This document shows, piece after piece, positions 42,511 to 54,789 of a DNA stretch of 64,000 nt. The notes beneath the pieces are model-generated. The model ran no database searches and was not told the DNA's origin. It saw only the letters and a list, made by a program, of their open reading frames with translations. Source of the stretch: Nitrincola sp. (GTDB lineage: Bacteria > Pseudomonadota > Gammaproteobacteria > Pseudomonadales > Balneatricaceae); NCBI GenBank assembly GCA_021208565.1, contig JAJOJN010000062.1, positions 1 through 64,000 of the forward strand. Reading direction: 5' to 3'. Position 1 is the first letter of the stretch. Every line of letters starts with the position of its first letter. A program made the position numbers and the translations under genes.

Positions 42511-44751
42511 TTATTCTTCGTTCAGTTTCTCGACAGTCGGCTCAACTACTTCCACCTCTTCCACTTCAGTGTGACCGATCAATCCATCAAACCAGCCTAG
42601 CTGGTGTCCACCGGCCACTATAGCGGCTACTAACAGACAAATTATTAGTATTGATTTCCAGGGAGATTTTTTATCTGCATAGGGATCATAGTGGGTGCGT
42701 TTAGCGCCTTTCGGTAAAGCGGCTACACCCGTTAATGAGCCACCAAATGGAATATTGATTCTCGCTCTGGTATTGACCGCCCAACCGTTCGCATCTAGGA
42801 GCGGTCCTAGGTTACGCTGACGAAGCTTTAACGAAGCCATTAGCATTGAGGGGCCTGAAATCAGCAGCATAGCGATGATAAACACAAGCGGTATTTGCCA
42901 CAAAGGAAGTTGCACTATCGAAGAAACGATTGCCGCCAATGCCGTGCCTAAGGCACCAAACGCTAACCCTACTGCTGCAAAAATACCGGCAAATTTGGCA
43001 ATATCAAACGCTTGAGCGGTTGGTGGTTTGGCGTCAGCGACACTCGCCGCCGACCTGTCCTCAAAGGCTTTGTCTTTAGCGGCCGCAAACTTCTGGATCT
43101 GATCATTGATCATACGCGCAATGCGCTTATAGGGTGTCCAAAAGGCTTGTCTTACGCTGATAGGGTTTTCGATCACCTTAACAACGGTTGCATGCCAGTC
43201 CTTACCCTCACGATCATAGAAAATTCCATTACGCCCAACGACCATCATGTCATCAACATCGCCACCTGTCATGGCGGCAACAATGGTCATTGGATCTGAA
43301 CCCAAACGGGTACATTGGCAGTAGATTAAGTAGGCACCGCTTAAGTTAGCCTGTTGCGAGTGTTTATCTAAATCGTTTACTCGTAAACAAAGCTCGCAAC
43401 TGCGTTGATCAAGGTAAAGTGTCCCAGCTTGGAAAATAGCCTTGCGCTCTGCGCCATAAAAATCAGCTAAGTTGACATAGTTTCTGAGTAGCGTAACTAA
43501 GTCTCGATTAAAGCGAATGAGCTTTTCCAAACTCAGTATTAAATCGGCGGCGGTATCAGCATTCAAATCACGCTCAATTAAGTCGGCTAAGGCGTCATAG
43601 ACTTTTTCATCGGTTAACTCTTTGAGGTCTTGATTATCAATCGAAGCTAAAGGGTTTACGGGTTTATTCTGCATCCATTGACGATAAGCTTTAAAACGAG
43701 CAGACAGATCTGCCCAAGCTTGCTGGGATAACTCATCACCTTCGCCCAAAATAGGCAACACAACATCCTGCTTAAACTGCTGAATGAGTGCTGACCAGGC
43801 TGGATTAACGCCATGACTTAAAGGCAAGTTTTTTTCCCGCTGCGACGATGGCGATAGGTAAGGCTGCAATCCCTTCTGATCCTGAGTCTAGCGATTGTTG
43901 TGATAAAGCTAAATAAAGCTCGTCAGCAGGATTGAGTGACAGAGCCGACTTTTCATCAAATACCGCAAGCTGACAGCGGGTAAAAAAGTCATCTACTTTC
44001 GCTTGAATTTGTTCAAACAAAGCTGCCGCCGCCGCTGTATTTTCATTCAAGGGTAATATTTCTTGTGGTGACAGTTCAGCCTCTGCCAGCCAGCTTGATA
44101 AAGTCTTTGCGTCCTCGAAGAATTGATCCAGTTTCTCTTTATTGATGCCGGGTTCACCACTACGATCTTGTTCAGCGCCATAACACTCAATAATCAAATT
44201 GATCGCTTTGACGAGTGTCTCATCCCCCGTAATTTGTTGGGCGATAACGCCATCACCATTAAAATGATCTGGAGTGAAAAGCTTAGTGGTATCAGAAACC
44301 TCGTCAAGACAGATGCACTCAACATCCTGTTTGCCGAGATAATCCAGCACTTGTTTTGCAGTGCTTAATAGTTTTGCCCTTCCTCATCCATTTCGTTGAT
44401 AGCGGCTAAGGGAAGTGATGATTGACCATCAAAGAGAATACTGGGGTTTTTGAGCACCTTTAACACCCAGTTGACGGCCTGAATGATTTCAGGTGCACGA
44501 ATACGACCATCACCATCTTGATCTAAAAGTGCTAAGGTGCGAGGGTCAAATTCAAGACCTTGTGTGGGACAAGCTAAAACGGACCAGAGCTTTTGATCAA
44601 GCTGTGCTAAATGCAATAAATCTTCAGGCGTATCGATCTGAACCTGATCAAATCCACCCGAACGAAAAAATTTCCATGAGTAGGCGTTTTTTGTGATAAC
44701 CCCATCGTGCAATTCCTTTATTAACAGTAGTAATGAGCGCTGGTTTTCCAT
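42511..44751 (-). CDS. Large uncharacterised membrane protein with N-terminal EF-hand, Cys motifs and C-terminal TM helices; split by frameshifts
   Basis: Three ORFs in series form one ~740-aa protein; canonical EF-hand loop DQDGDGRIRAPE; CELC...CQC; hydrophobic segments FAGIFAAVGLAFGALGTALAAIV, IPLVFIIAMLLISGPSMLMA, SILIICLLVAAIVAGG. Confidence 0.7.
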
Positions 44752-44817
44752 TCATTTTTCGAGATAAAACGCATTCCTCAGATAATACGCTTTAATAAAA
44801 CTCGAATGAACCAGAAT

Positions 44818-45669
44818 TTATTCTGGCTTGGCCTGACCTCTCAGCATAATTAAGGCCGCAAAACATACAATCATAATGCCCAGTAAAGTGAAGATATTGA
44901 CGGTTTCGTTCCAAATCAACCACCCCATTAAGGTAGCAAAAATAACAGATGCATAGGTGAAAGGACCTAACTGCCCCGCAGGTGCCATGCCATAGGCACG
45001 GGTTAACAACAATTGCGCCATGGTTGATGTGGCAGCCAAACCAAACAACCAAATAAATTGTGTTAGTGTTGGCATGACCCAGTTCATAGAGGCAGGGATA
45101 GCCGCCAAAAGCGAGCCAAAAAAGGCAAAGTAAAACACGATTTTATTAGGCGACTCACTGCCACGCATTGAACGAATAGTTACCTTCGCTAATGCACCCA
45201 ACATTGCGCCAACCAAACCTACCAATACGGCGATATGAAGAACGCCATCGTCAGGTTGTAAGATAAACGCCACTCCCGTAAAACCAACCAGAATGGCCAC
45301 TTTTACGCGCGTTGAAATGGGTTCTTTTAACCACCAGAGTGCGATCAGAGGTAAGAAGAAAGGTGCCGTTTGTTTTAGCATGGCAGCTTGGCCTAATGGC
45401 AAATGTGCCCAAGAATAAAACAAGCAACTCATAGCGGTGACACCGATCAGCGCTCTCAAAAAATGCAAATGCACTCGTCGCGTCGGAATTTCTTTAGTGC
45501 CTTGTCTTAGAATCCAAGGCATCAGCCAAACCAAGCTTAACAGGTTTCGCATCAACACAATCACTTCAATCGGCAGATCATTACTGACCTGCCGAATAAT
45601 CATGCCGCTGCCTACCAGAAACATTTCTGATAAAACGATCAGCAGTGCACCCAGTGTAAGAGGACTCAA
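44818..45669 (-). CDS. DMT/EamA family transporter
   Basis: Ten-TM pattern with LGQAAMLKQTAPFFLPLIALWWLKE and second repeat. Confidence 0.85.
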   Translation of the reverse strand: MSPLTLGALLIVLSEMFLVGSGMIIRQVSNDLPIEVIVLMRNLLSLVWLMPWILRQGTKEIPTRRVHLHFLRALIGVTAMSCLFYSWAHLPLGQAAMLKQTAPFFLPLIALWWLKEPISTRVKVAILVGFTGVAFILQPDDGVLHIAVLVGLVGAMLGALAKVTIRSMRGSESPNKIVFYFAFFGSLLAAIPASMNWVMPTLTQFIWLFGLAATSTMAQLLLTRAYGMAPAGQLGPFTYASVIFATLMGWLIWNETVNIFTLLGIMIVCFAALIMLRGQAKPE

Positions 45670-48598
45670 ATTTCTATCCGCTGATAACTCTCGGGTAAAC
45701 TGGCTGAAAGCTTAGCGTTTGACACGATAGCTACACTCTGGCGCTCTGGATTAAGCCAAGTATTCGCAACACGCTGCAGGTCTTCACCGGTGACCTGAAG
45801 AATACGTGCTCGGAAATCACGTCGCATCTCCTGTGTGCGTCCAAAGAGTTCAGCGTGAAAATCTTTCTTCGCCTCTCCTGCCGGTGAAGCAGGTTTGTCG
45901 ATCGAACTGACTACCCCTAAAATCGCTTCCTCTACTTTTTTGGGATCAGGAGTCGAATTAACCAACCACTCTTTTGCAGCCAGAAAATCCGCTAAGGTTC
46001 CTTCAATACGCGGATCGCGATAGGAATAAAAACGGAACACGGCATCACCATTATCCTGTGCAGCACCGCCACCATAGGCACCGCCTTGTTCACGAATAGA
46101 GCGATGCAGATAACCATTGCGTAGATAGTCGCCTAACACAGTTAAAGCAGCCGCATCGGGATGCTGACTGGTGACCGTTGGAAATGCCATGGCACAGAAG
46201 TTAACTTGCGTATCTGTCAGCCAAATCTGCTTAACTGCACTGTGTGTATGGGGTAACGCAAATGAATTGAATGCTTGATCAACGCTAGCCAAGGTTAAAA
46301 GCTGTTGCTGATAGCTTTGCTCCAAAACCGCCTGATGCTCCGCTTCACCGACAAGCAATAAACGACGAGGAGATGTTTGAATGCGTTTATGCAAAGCGGC
46401 CATGGCGTCTGCTAGATTTTGTATAGCCGAGGGTTCATCTAACGTTTTATCCAGAGCTTTCAGGCGTCGAATGCCTTCAAGGCCGGTGGTAAGGTGAGCT
46501 AGTTTTGCGGCAGGGCTATAATCTGCGGATGCAGCCTGCATCGCCAGTGCATGTCCTCTCCCTGTAATGCTGTTAACGCGACGAGATCGCATTTGTGCAA
46601 CAATTTCCCGAATACGCTTTAGTTCATCGAAGCGAGCGTCCTTTAGTGTTTCAGCCATTAAACTCGCTAAGCGCTCTTGATTGACGGCTAGCGCCTTGCC
46701 TGACAGCACCAAGAAACCTGATACCTGCTGTGCATCATCTGGAGCGCCTCTTACCGAAGCACTTGCCGTAAAGCTACCTGTGATTTCACTTTGATAAGCT
46801 TGATTCTGTCGATAATCTCTTTCGCCACAGCCCAACTCAGTTAAGCAATGGCTATACAGCGGTAAAAGCTGTTGTTCAGCATCCGACAGCAGCGGTAAAT
46901 CAATAATCATTTGTTGATAAGACAAACCATTGGTTCCAGCAGCGTACCATCGAGACCCATGACCCAATCCTGCGAGGTTAATCGGAGTTGGGAATTTAAT
47001 TGATGTGGGTACATCCTGTAAGGTGACACAGGTAAAACACTGTCATCATCCACTTGGGTTTGACGCATCTCTAGTGCTTTAGTGCGTTCGATGATCTGCT
47101 TGGCTTCTGCTTCAGATAAACGCGATTTAATCGCAGCTAAGCGCTGTTTTTCTGCAGCTTCACGTCGGGCGCTCAGATCAGCATCCGGTCTAAGCGTTAC
47201 TCGAACACGGTGAGGATTGTCTAAAAGCCAGCGTTGAACTAACGATGGAATAAATTGTGGTGATTTGATTTTTTCACGTAAGGACTCAAGTGCAGGATCA
47301 ATATTCAGAGCACTCAAAGGATCACCCCGATGAATACCCGCGGAAAGTCCTGCTAACATGAGTTGCAGACCAAAGGGCATACCATCACCCGTAATTTCAC
47401 GCTGAGACAATTCGAGTTGATGCAACTGCGCTTCAACCATGGATTGATCGACACCTTTTTCAACGATCTCTGTTAAGGTATCGAGAACCAGTTTCTCGAA
47501 GGCCTGCGCATGCTCTGGCTCGCTTCCTTCGATACCACATACAAAACTCATTTCTCGGTTAGAGTCCTCTAAACCACACATGGGAGATGGCGAGGAACCG
47601 AGTTCAGAGGATTCAAGAGCGGCACGAAGGGGCGAGCTAGAGTTATCCAGTAGCACTTGAGATAACAGATGCGCTTCCATTAAGGCTTCAGTATCAATTG
47701 ATCGAGGTAACAACCAGCCCATCACATGATGTGTCTGCTTTTCGGTAGAGGGTTGATCACAGGCATAACCCTCCTCTACTCGAAGCGGTGAAAAGTAACG
47801 TTTTTCATCTTCGACTTGCAGTGTTAACTCGCTACGCTCAAAGCGAGACAAGGCTTGTTGATCAACTCGTGCTTGAATATCAGCAACGGGCAAATTACCA
47901 AAGGTCATTATCACGGCATTACTCGGGTGATAATGGCTGCGATAAAAGTTCAGCAAAGCATCGTAGGTTAAATCTGGAATACAGGAAGGCTCTCCACCCG
48001 AATTATGATGATAGGTGGTTTGCGGGAACAGGTAACGCGTTAGGGTTTGCCAGAGTGTCGATGTTGGAGAGCTCATGGCGCCCTTCATCTCGTTATATAC
48101 GACACCTTTATAAACCAAATCGGACTCGGAGTTTTCGGGATCTTCAAACTCAACACGATGCCCTTCCTGAGCAAAGTCTAAAGGATCTAAACGCGAGAAA
48201 AACACTGCATCTAGGTAAACATCCAATAAATTGTAAAAGTCTTTAGTGTTTTGACTGGCAAAGGGATAAGCCGTCCAATCACTACTGGTAAAAGCATTCA
48301 TAAAGGTATTGAGTGAACGTCGCGTCATCATGAAAAAAGGATCACGCACGGGAAAACGCTCACTGCCGCATAACACCGTATGCTCAAGAATATGTGCTAC
48401 ACCGGTAGAGTCCTCTGGCATGGTTCGCACAGCAACAAGAAAAACATTTTCATCGTTATCCGCTTGGATATGGTAATGCTTTGCACCTGTTTGACGATGC
48501 TCGAACTCCAACACATCAATAGCAAGTGACTCAATCCATTGTTTGCGCAGAAATATAAAACTGGAATGAGGGTCAGAGTAATAATTCGCTTCGGTCAT
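45666..48598 (-). CDS. M16 insulinase/PreP-like peptidase, frameshifted near 46930
   Basis: TGVAHILEHTVLCGSERFPVRDPFFMMTRRSLNTFMNAFTSSDWTAYPFASQ (HxxEH); C-term domain in ORF 45666-46967. Confidence 0.9.
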
Positions 48599-48784
48599 AA
48601 AAAATAAGTCCTGCTCTTGAAACATGACGCTGATCAATTTTTGAACAGCCAGCTTGTGCTATAATGATGTGTTGATTGTACCTGTTCATCAGGTGAATTG
48701 CTCTGATCTAGGAGACAATCAATACTGACAGTTTGATACTTAATTCTGGTGTCGAGATTGAGGTATCAAGATGCTTTTCAGCCA

Positions 48785-48836
48785 TTGACACAGAACAGAG
48801 TCCTGACTACATTAGGCACTTTGTTGCAACGCACAA
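48785..48836 (+). promoter_or_regulatory. Sigma70-type promoter and candidate operator of phasin gene 1
   Basis: TTGACA (48785-48790), 17 bp, TACATT (48808-48813); motif TTGTTGCAACGCACAA at 48821-48836 near predicted +1. Confidence 0.6.
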
Positions 48837-48870
48837 TAATACAGTTATTTTAAACTTCGAGGTGTTCCCA

Positions 48871-49233
48871 ATGTACGATCAGATCAAAAATACTATGAAG
48901 CCTGTTATGGATATGGCTGAAATCAACAAGAAAACTGCTGAAAAACTGATTAGCCTTCAGTCGCAATATGTCAGTGACTTTGTGAACTCAAGTTTAGCTC
49001 AAATGAAAGCCTTAACTGAAGTTAAAGATCCTAAAACTGCTATTGAAGCACAAATTCGTTACATGAAAGAGATCGAAGCGAAAGCCACCGATATCGCACA
49101 ACAAGAGATCTCTGCACTCAGCGAAGCTAAAGCACAACTCACCCTACTGATGGAAAAAACACTTGAAGAGATGGGTGACAGTGACTACTTGGCTGAAGTA
49201 CAAAAAATGATGAAAAACTTCACTAAGAAGTGA
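48871..49233 (+). CDS. Phasin family protein 1
   Basis: MYDQIKNTMKPVMDMAEINKKTAEKLISLQSQYVSDFVNSSLAQMKALTEVKDPKTAIEAQIRYMKEIEAKATDIAQQE. Confidence 0.88.
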   Translation: MYDQIKNTMKPVMDMAEINKKTAEKLISLQSQYVSDFVNSSLAQMKALTEVKDPKTAIEAQIRYMKEIEAKATDIAQQEISALSEAKAQLTLLMEKTLEEMGDSDYLAEVQKMMKNFTKK

Positions 49234-49241
49234 TGATCTCA

Positions 49242-49313
49242 TTGTGCAGTGCAAAAATAATTTGACACATCCTTCCTATTTCTGTAGAAAGGTCTTTATG
49301 CTGCACTGCACAA
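49242..49313 (+). promoter_or_regulatory. Promoter of phasin gene 2 flanked by a perfect 12-bp inverted repeat
   Basis: TTGTGCAGTGCA (49242-49253) and TGCACTGCACAA (49302-49313); TTGACA (49262-49267), 17 bp, TAGAAA (49285-49290) between them. Confidence 0.65.
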
Positions 49314-49339
49314 ATAATGGATAGTTTGAGGATCACACC

Positions 49340-50015
49340 ATGACAGACCCGATGAAAGACCTGAAAAAAACGTTTGAAGACGCGATGAAGCCAGTCACAG
49401 ATAGCTTTAATGAAGCGATGAAGCCAATGAAAGAGCTTTCTGACAGTTTCATGAAGCAAGCTGAAGAGCAATTTGAGCCAGTAAAAGAGAAATTTACTCC
49501 GGCTATCGAAATGGCAGAAATCAACCGTAAAACCGCTGAAAAGCTTATGGCTATTCAAGCTGACTACGTATCAGATTTTGTCAATGCTAGTTTGGCTCAA
49601 TTCAAGTCTCTTGTAGATGCTAAAGATCCTAAAGAAGCGATCAAACTCCAGATCGAATTCTTAAAGACGTTGGATGCTAAATTCACAGATGTTGCTGAAA
49701 AAGAATTGGCAACGATGTCTGAAGCGAAAGATCAACTCACTGAAATCGTCGAAAAAAAGCATTGCAGACCTAAGCGATGCACCTTTTATGAACGAGTTCA
49801 AACAGTTTGATCTGAGCAAGTTTGATCTGTCTAAGTTGATGCCAACAACGGCTCCAGCTAAAGCAAAAGCACCGGCTAAAGCGGCAGCACCTGCTGCACC
49901 TAAAGCAGAAGTTGCTGAAAAGCCTGTGGCAGCTGCAGCGAAGCCAGCGGCTAAACCCGCTACCGCACGTAAAGCAGCAGCTCCAGCGGCTAAACCAGCT
50001 TCAGACAACAGTTAA
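49340..50015 (+). CDS. Phasin family protein 2 with Ala/Lys/Pro-rich tail; one extra A in the run at 49752-49758
   Basis: FTPAIEMAEINRKTAEKLMAIQADYVSDFVNASLAQFKSLVDAKDPKEAIKLQIEFLKTLDAKFTDVAEKE; tail PAKAKAPAKAAAPAAPKAEVAEKPVAAAAKPAAKPATARKAAAPAAKP. Confidence 0.87.
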
Positions 50016-50043
50016 TCATAACGATTACAGCTGAATAATTGAT

Positions 50044-50069
50044 AAAGGGCCTTAATTTAGGCCCTTTTT
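50044..50069 (+). terminator. Intrinsic terminator after phasin 2
   Basis: AAAGGGCCTtaatttAGGCCCTTTTT. Confidence 0.88.
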
Positions 50070-50153
50070 AATTTGTTTTAAGTAAAAGGTCGTTAAAGCT
50101 TTATATCTTGGTTATAGTGCTTCACAACTGATTGAAGCCTGTGATGTTCACTG

Positions 50154-51470
50154 ATGAACCTAAATACCGCCCCACTTCACAAAGCCTTTTGGCATTACAC
50201 TCTCCCCTCTTTAGCCGCCTTACTGGTCAGTGGTACCTATCAAATCATTGATGGTATTTTTGTCGGTCATTATGTTGGTGCCAATGGACTAGCAGGCATT
50301 AACTTTGCTTGGCCCTTTATTGGCGTTCTGCTCGCCGTGGGAATGATGCTGGGAATCGGAAGTGGTGCACAGGCTTCGCTTTCAATGGGAGCTAAAGAGG
50401 TTTTGCTTGCTAGAAGATATATCAGTGCAGGCCTGTTTTTACCTATTATACTGGGCCTTCCGTTGGCCATTATCCTTGTAACCAATATCGACCTGTTTCT
50501 CAGTATTCAAGGGGCTACTGATGATGCCGCCAAGTTTGGCAGGGATTACCTTCTTGTCATGACATTGGGTTCTCCCATTGTTATGGCCAGTATTGTTTTC
50601 CCTTTCCTAGTTAGAAATCTAGGAGCGCCAAGAATGGCAACCCTAGCGATTTTAGTAGGTGCCGTTTTCAATATTATCTTTGATGCCATTTTTATTGCCT
50701 GGCTTGGCTGGGGGCTAAGAGGCGCGGCATTCGCCACTTTGTTAGCAGAATCACTTTCCATTCTCCTGTGTCTTTATACCCTTTTGTATAAGCAGCAACA
50801 GGTCAGATTAATCCTTAAGGACCTCCTACCTCAGTTAGTGATTGTAAAACGAATCCTGACCACCGGCTTTTCAAGCATGATTATGTATCTCTACATCAGT
50901 TTTTCAGTAGTGTTACACAATCTGTTACTGATGAAGTACGGTTCCAGCCTCGAAGTAGCTGCCTACAGTATCACTGGATATTTGATGGCATTCTATTATC
51001 TCGCCGCAGAAGGTGTTGCGGGGGGTATGCAGCCTTTGGTGAGTTATTACTATGGTTCGAAACAGATAGAGCGTGTAAAGCAAACTTTCATTCTAGCCCT
51101 CAAAGTGGGTGTGGGTAGTGGAATTCTCTTTACACTAATGATGTTAATCGCACCAGCTTACTTCGCCGCTGTGTTTAATCGACATGACGAGCAACTCCTT
51201 GATATTACAGTTTTAGCGATTCGACTACAGCTATTCGCGCTTTTTTTTAGACGGTTTTCTTGTGATTGCCGCTTGTTGGTTTCAAGCCTTGGGCAAAGGC
51301 AGACCTGCTACTTTTGTCAGCATGGGAAATATTGTTATTCAACTGCCTTTTTTAGCTATACTGCGACTTTAATTGGGCAATCAGGTGTTTGGATAGCGAT
51401 GCCAGTATCTAACATCTGTTTATCTCTAGTGGTTATCTATTTGCTTTGGCAACAATTGAAAAAATTATAA
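50154..51470 (+). CDS. MATE family efflux transporter, frameshifted near 51250
   Basis: LPSLAALLVSGTYQIIDGIFVGHYVGANGLAGINFAWPF...; C-terminal part shows frame errors after a T8-9 run. Confidence 0.87.
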   Translation: MNLNTAPLHKAFWHYTLPSLAALLVSGTYQIIDGIFVGHYVGANGLAGINFAWPFIGVLLAVGMMLGIGSGAQASLSMGAKEVLLARRYISAGLFLPIILGLPLAIILVTNIDLFLSIQGATDDAAKFGRDYLLVMTLGSPIVMASIVFPFLVRNLGAPRMATLAILVGAVFNIIFDAIFIAWLGWGLRGAAFATLLAESLSILLCLYTLLYKQQQVRLILKDLLPQLVIVKRILTTGFSSMIMYLYISFSVVLHNLLLMKYGSSLEVAAYSITGYLMAFYYLAAEGVAGGMQPLVSYYYGSKQIERVKQTFILALKVGVGSGILFTLMMLIAPAYFAAVFNRHDEQLLDITVLAIRLQLFALFFRRFSCDCRLLVSSLGQRQTCYFCQHGKYCYSTAFFSYTATLIGQSGVWIAMPVSNICLSLVVIYLLWQQLKKL

Positions 51471-51491
51471 CGCTGTTCTCTAGAGGAAATT

Positions 51492-52215
51492 TTGATGATT
51501 GCAAGTCGAATCATAGCGCATCGAGGATGTGCTGCCTTAGCGCCGGAAAACACCCTTGCCGCTATGAAAGTCACCCAATCACTGGGTATTGACTGGGTTG
51601 AAATAGATGCCAATTTATTGGCTGATGGGCGAGTTGTTATTTTTCATGACGATACGCTCGATCGATTAACGACTTCTCAGGGCGAACTTTCGACACTTAG
51701 TTTTCAATCCTTAGAACACTTGGATATAGGTAGTCATTTTTTCAACTGAGTTTCATGAGGAGCGTATTCCCTCGCTTGAAGAGATGCTCATTCACTTATC
51801 AGCCCAAAAAATAGGTCTCAATTTAGAGATTAAACGATACGACTACTTTACACCCGAGCAGATAGTAGATCCGACCATTACGGCTCTAGAAAATCACTGG
51901 CAGGATTTTGATCGGTTAATTATTTCCAGTTTTGATCATGAGATTCTAAAATTAATACACCAACGAAAACCCGATTGGAAACTCGGACAGTTATGGGAAG
52001 GTTTGCCTGAGAATTGGCAGGATTGGGTTGTTGCGATTAATGCTGTGAGTGTACACCTCTATCATGCGCTGTTAACAAAGGATCAAGCACACGCTATTAA
52101 AGAGGCTGGATTAGAGTTGTACGTTTATACGGTCAACAGTCCAGATGCTGCTGAGAAAATGTTTGCCATGGGCGTCGATGGTATTTTTACGGATGACCCG
52201 ACAGTGTTTAGTTGA
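51492..52215 (+). CDS. ugpQ: Glycerophosphodiester phosphodiesterase, frameshifted near 51742
   Basis: IIAHRGCAALAPENTLAAM, EIDANLLADGRVVIFHDDTLDRLT, GVDGIFTDDP. Confidence 0.88.
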
Positions 52216-52254
52216 GTAGCATCGACACCACATATAAAAACGTTTAGCTAAACC

Positions 52255-53466
52255 TTAAGTCCTTTTTGCTAAATTTGGAACGGGCCCTTCAATTCCCATT
52301 GCAAATCGAGTGACATGTGGCTTCGCAAAAGGCAGTTTGTCAGCGACGCCCAATCCAATATTACGTAACAGTTTTAAAGGTAAGTTATTGTTACTGAATA
52401 CATGGTAAAAGGCATCCATGGTTTGCATCATCAGTAAGTTCTGCTTGCGTCTGGCTTGCTCATATTTTTTCAGGGTATCTAGGCTATAGAACGCCTCACC
52501 TTGCGCCTCAGCCTCAAGCAACACCTCAGCCAACATGGCCACATCCATAAAACCGATATTGACGCCCTGCCCCGCAAGCGGATGGATCATGTGAGCTGCA
52601 TCTCCCGCCAATGCGACTCCTTCGGCAACGTAGGCTTGTGCATGTTGACGCCTGAGGGGAAAGAAACCTCGTTCCAAAAGTTGATCAATTTGACCAATCG
52701 ACTTAGGAAAGGTTTGATGGACGGCATCAAGAAATGCCTTATCAGATAATGCCATTAAGCGTTTGACTTGGTCGGGTGTGTTATACCATACCAGCGAGGC
52801 GTGATAGCCTGAAAGTGGCAAAAAAGCTAACGGACCTGTCGGTGTAAATTGCTGCCAAGTGATATCCTGTTGTGGATAGCTTGTCACTACGGAAGCAACC
52901 AACGCTTGTTGGTTGTAATCCCACTTGGTAATTCCGATTCCCGCTGCTTGTCGCACTCGCGACTCACCACCGTCAGCCCCGATCAATAAACGCCCAATAA
53001 TTTCTCGTCCATCCTCCAATTCAACAATACTTGAACCGGCCGAATAATCGACTCGACGCGTTTTGGCTGGACAAATTAAATCAACATTCGAGTGCTGCTT
53101 CAGTGTTTCCAGTAGTGCCAACTGGGTGATTCTGTTTTCGACAATATGCCCTAAATGGTTTTCACCGATTTGGTCTGAATCAAATAAGGTGGCGGTAGCT
53201 TCGCTGGCCTCCCATACTTTCATTCGACGATAAGGACAGCTACGACGAGAAATAATCCCATCCCAAGCACCAATGTTTTTGAGCAGCGTTTCAGAAGCGA
53301 CGCTAAGTGCTGAAACACGTAAATCATGAGGTTGCCCCGTTTCAAAAGCATCGGGATAAAGCCCTTCGATGACTGCCACTTGGTAGCGACTTCCACCTAA
53401 TGCACAGGCGATAGCAGCACCCACCATGCCGCCACCCACAATAACGATGTCATATTCAGTCTTCAT
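52255..53466 (-). CDS. UbiH/UbiF/VisC-family FAD-dependent ubiquinone biosynthesis hydroxylase
   Basis: DIVIVGGGMVGAAIACAL, LIGADGGESRVRQAAGI, GVALAGDAAHMIHPLAGQGVNIGFMDVAML. Confidence 0.88.
   Translation of the reverse strand: MKTEYDIVIVGGGMVGAAIACALGGSRYQVAVIEGLYPDAFETGQPHDLRVSALSVASETLLKNIGAWDGIISRRSCPYRRMKVWEASEATATLFDSDQIGENHLGHIVENRITQLALLETLKQHSNVDLICPAKTRRVDYSAGSSIVELEDGREIIGRLLIGADGGESRVRQAAGIGITKWDYNQQALVASVVTSYPQQDITWQQFTPTGPLAFLPLSGYHASLVWYNTPDQVKRLMALSDKAFLDAVHQTFPKSIGQIDQLLERGFFPLRRQHAQAYVAEGVALAGDAAHMIHPLAGQGVNIGFMDVAMLAEVLLEAEAQGEAFYSLDTLKKYEQARRKQNLLMMQTMDAFYHVFSNNNLPLKLLRNIGLGVADKLPFAKPHVTRFAMGIEGPVPNLAKRT
52565..52572 (-). other. KOPS-type octamer GGGCAGGG pointing toward dif
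   Basis: Plus strand CCCTGCCC; short motif. Confidence 0.35.
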
Positions 53467-53478
53467 AGCGTCTTTCCC

Positions 53479-54753
<1,275 letters not shown>

Positions 54754-54789
54754 GTAAAACTCTTCCTGTGACAGTATGAATCAGACCGA

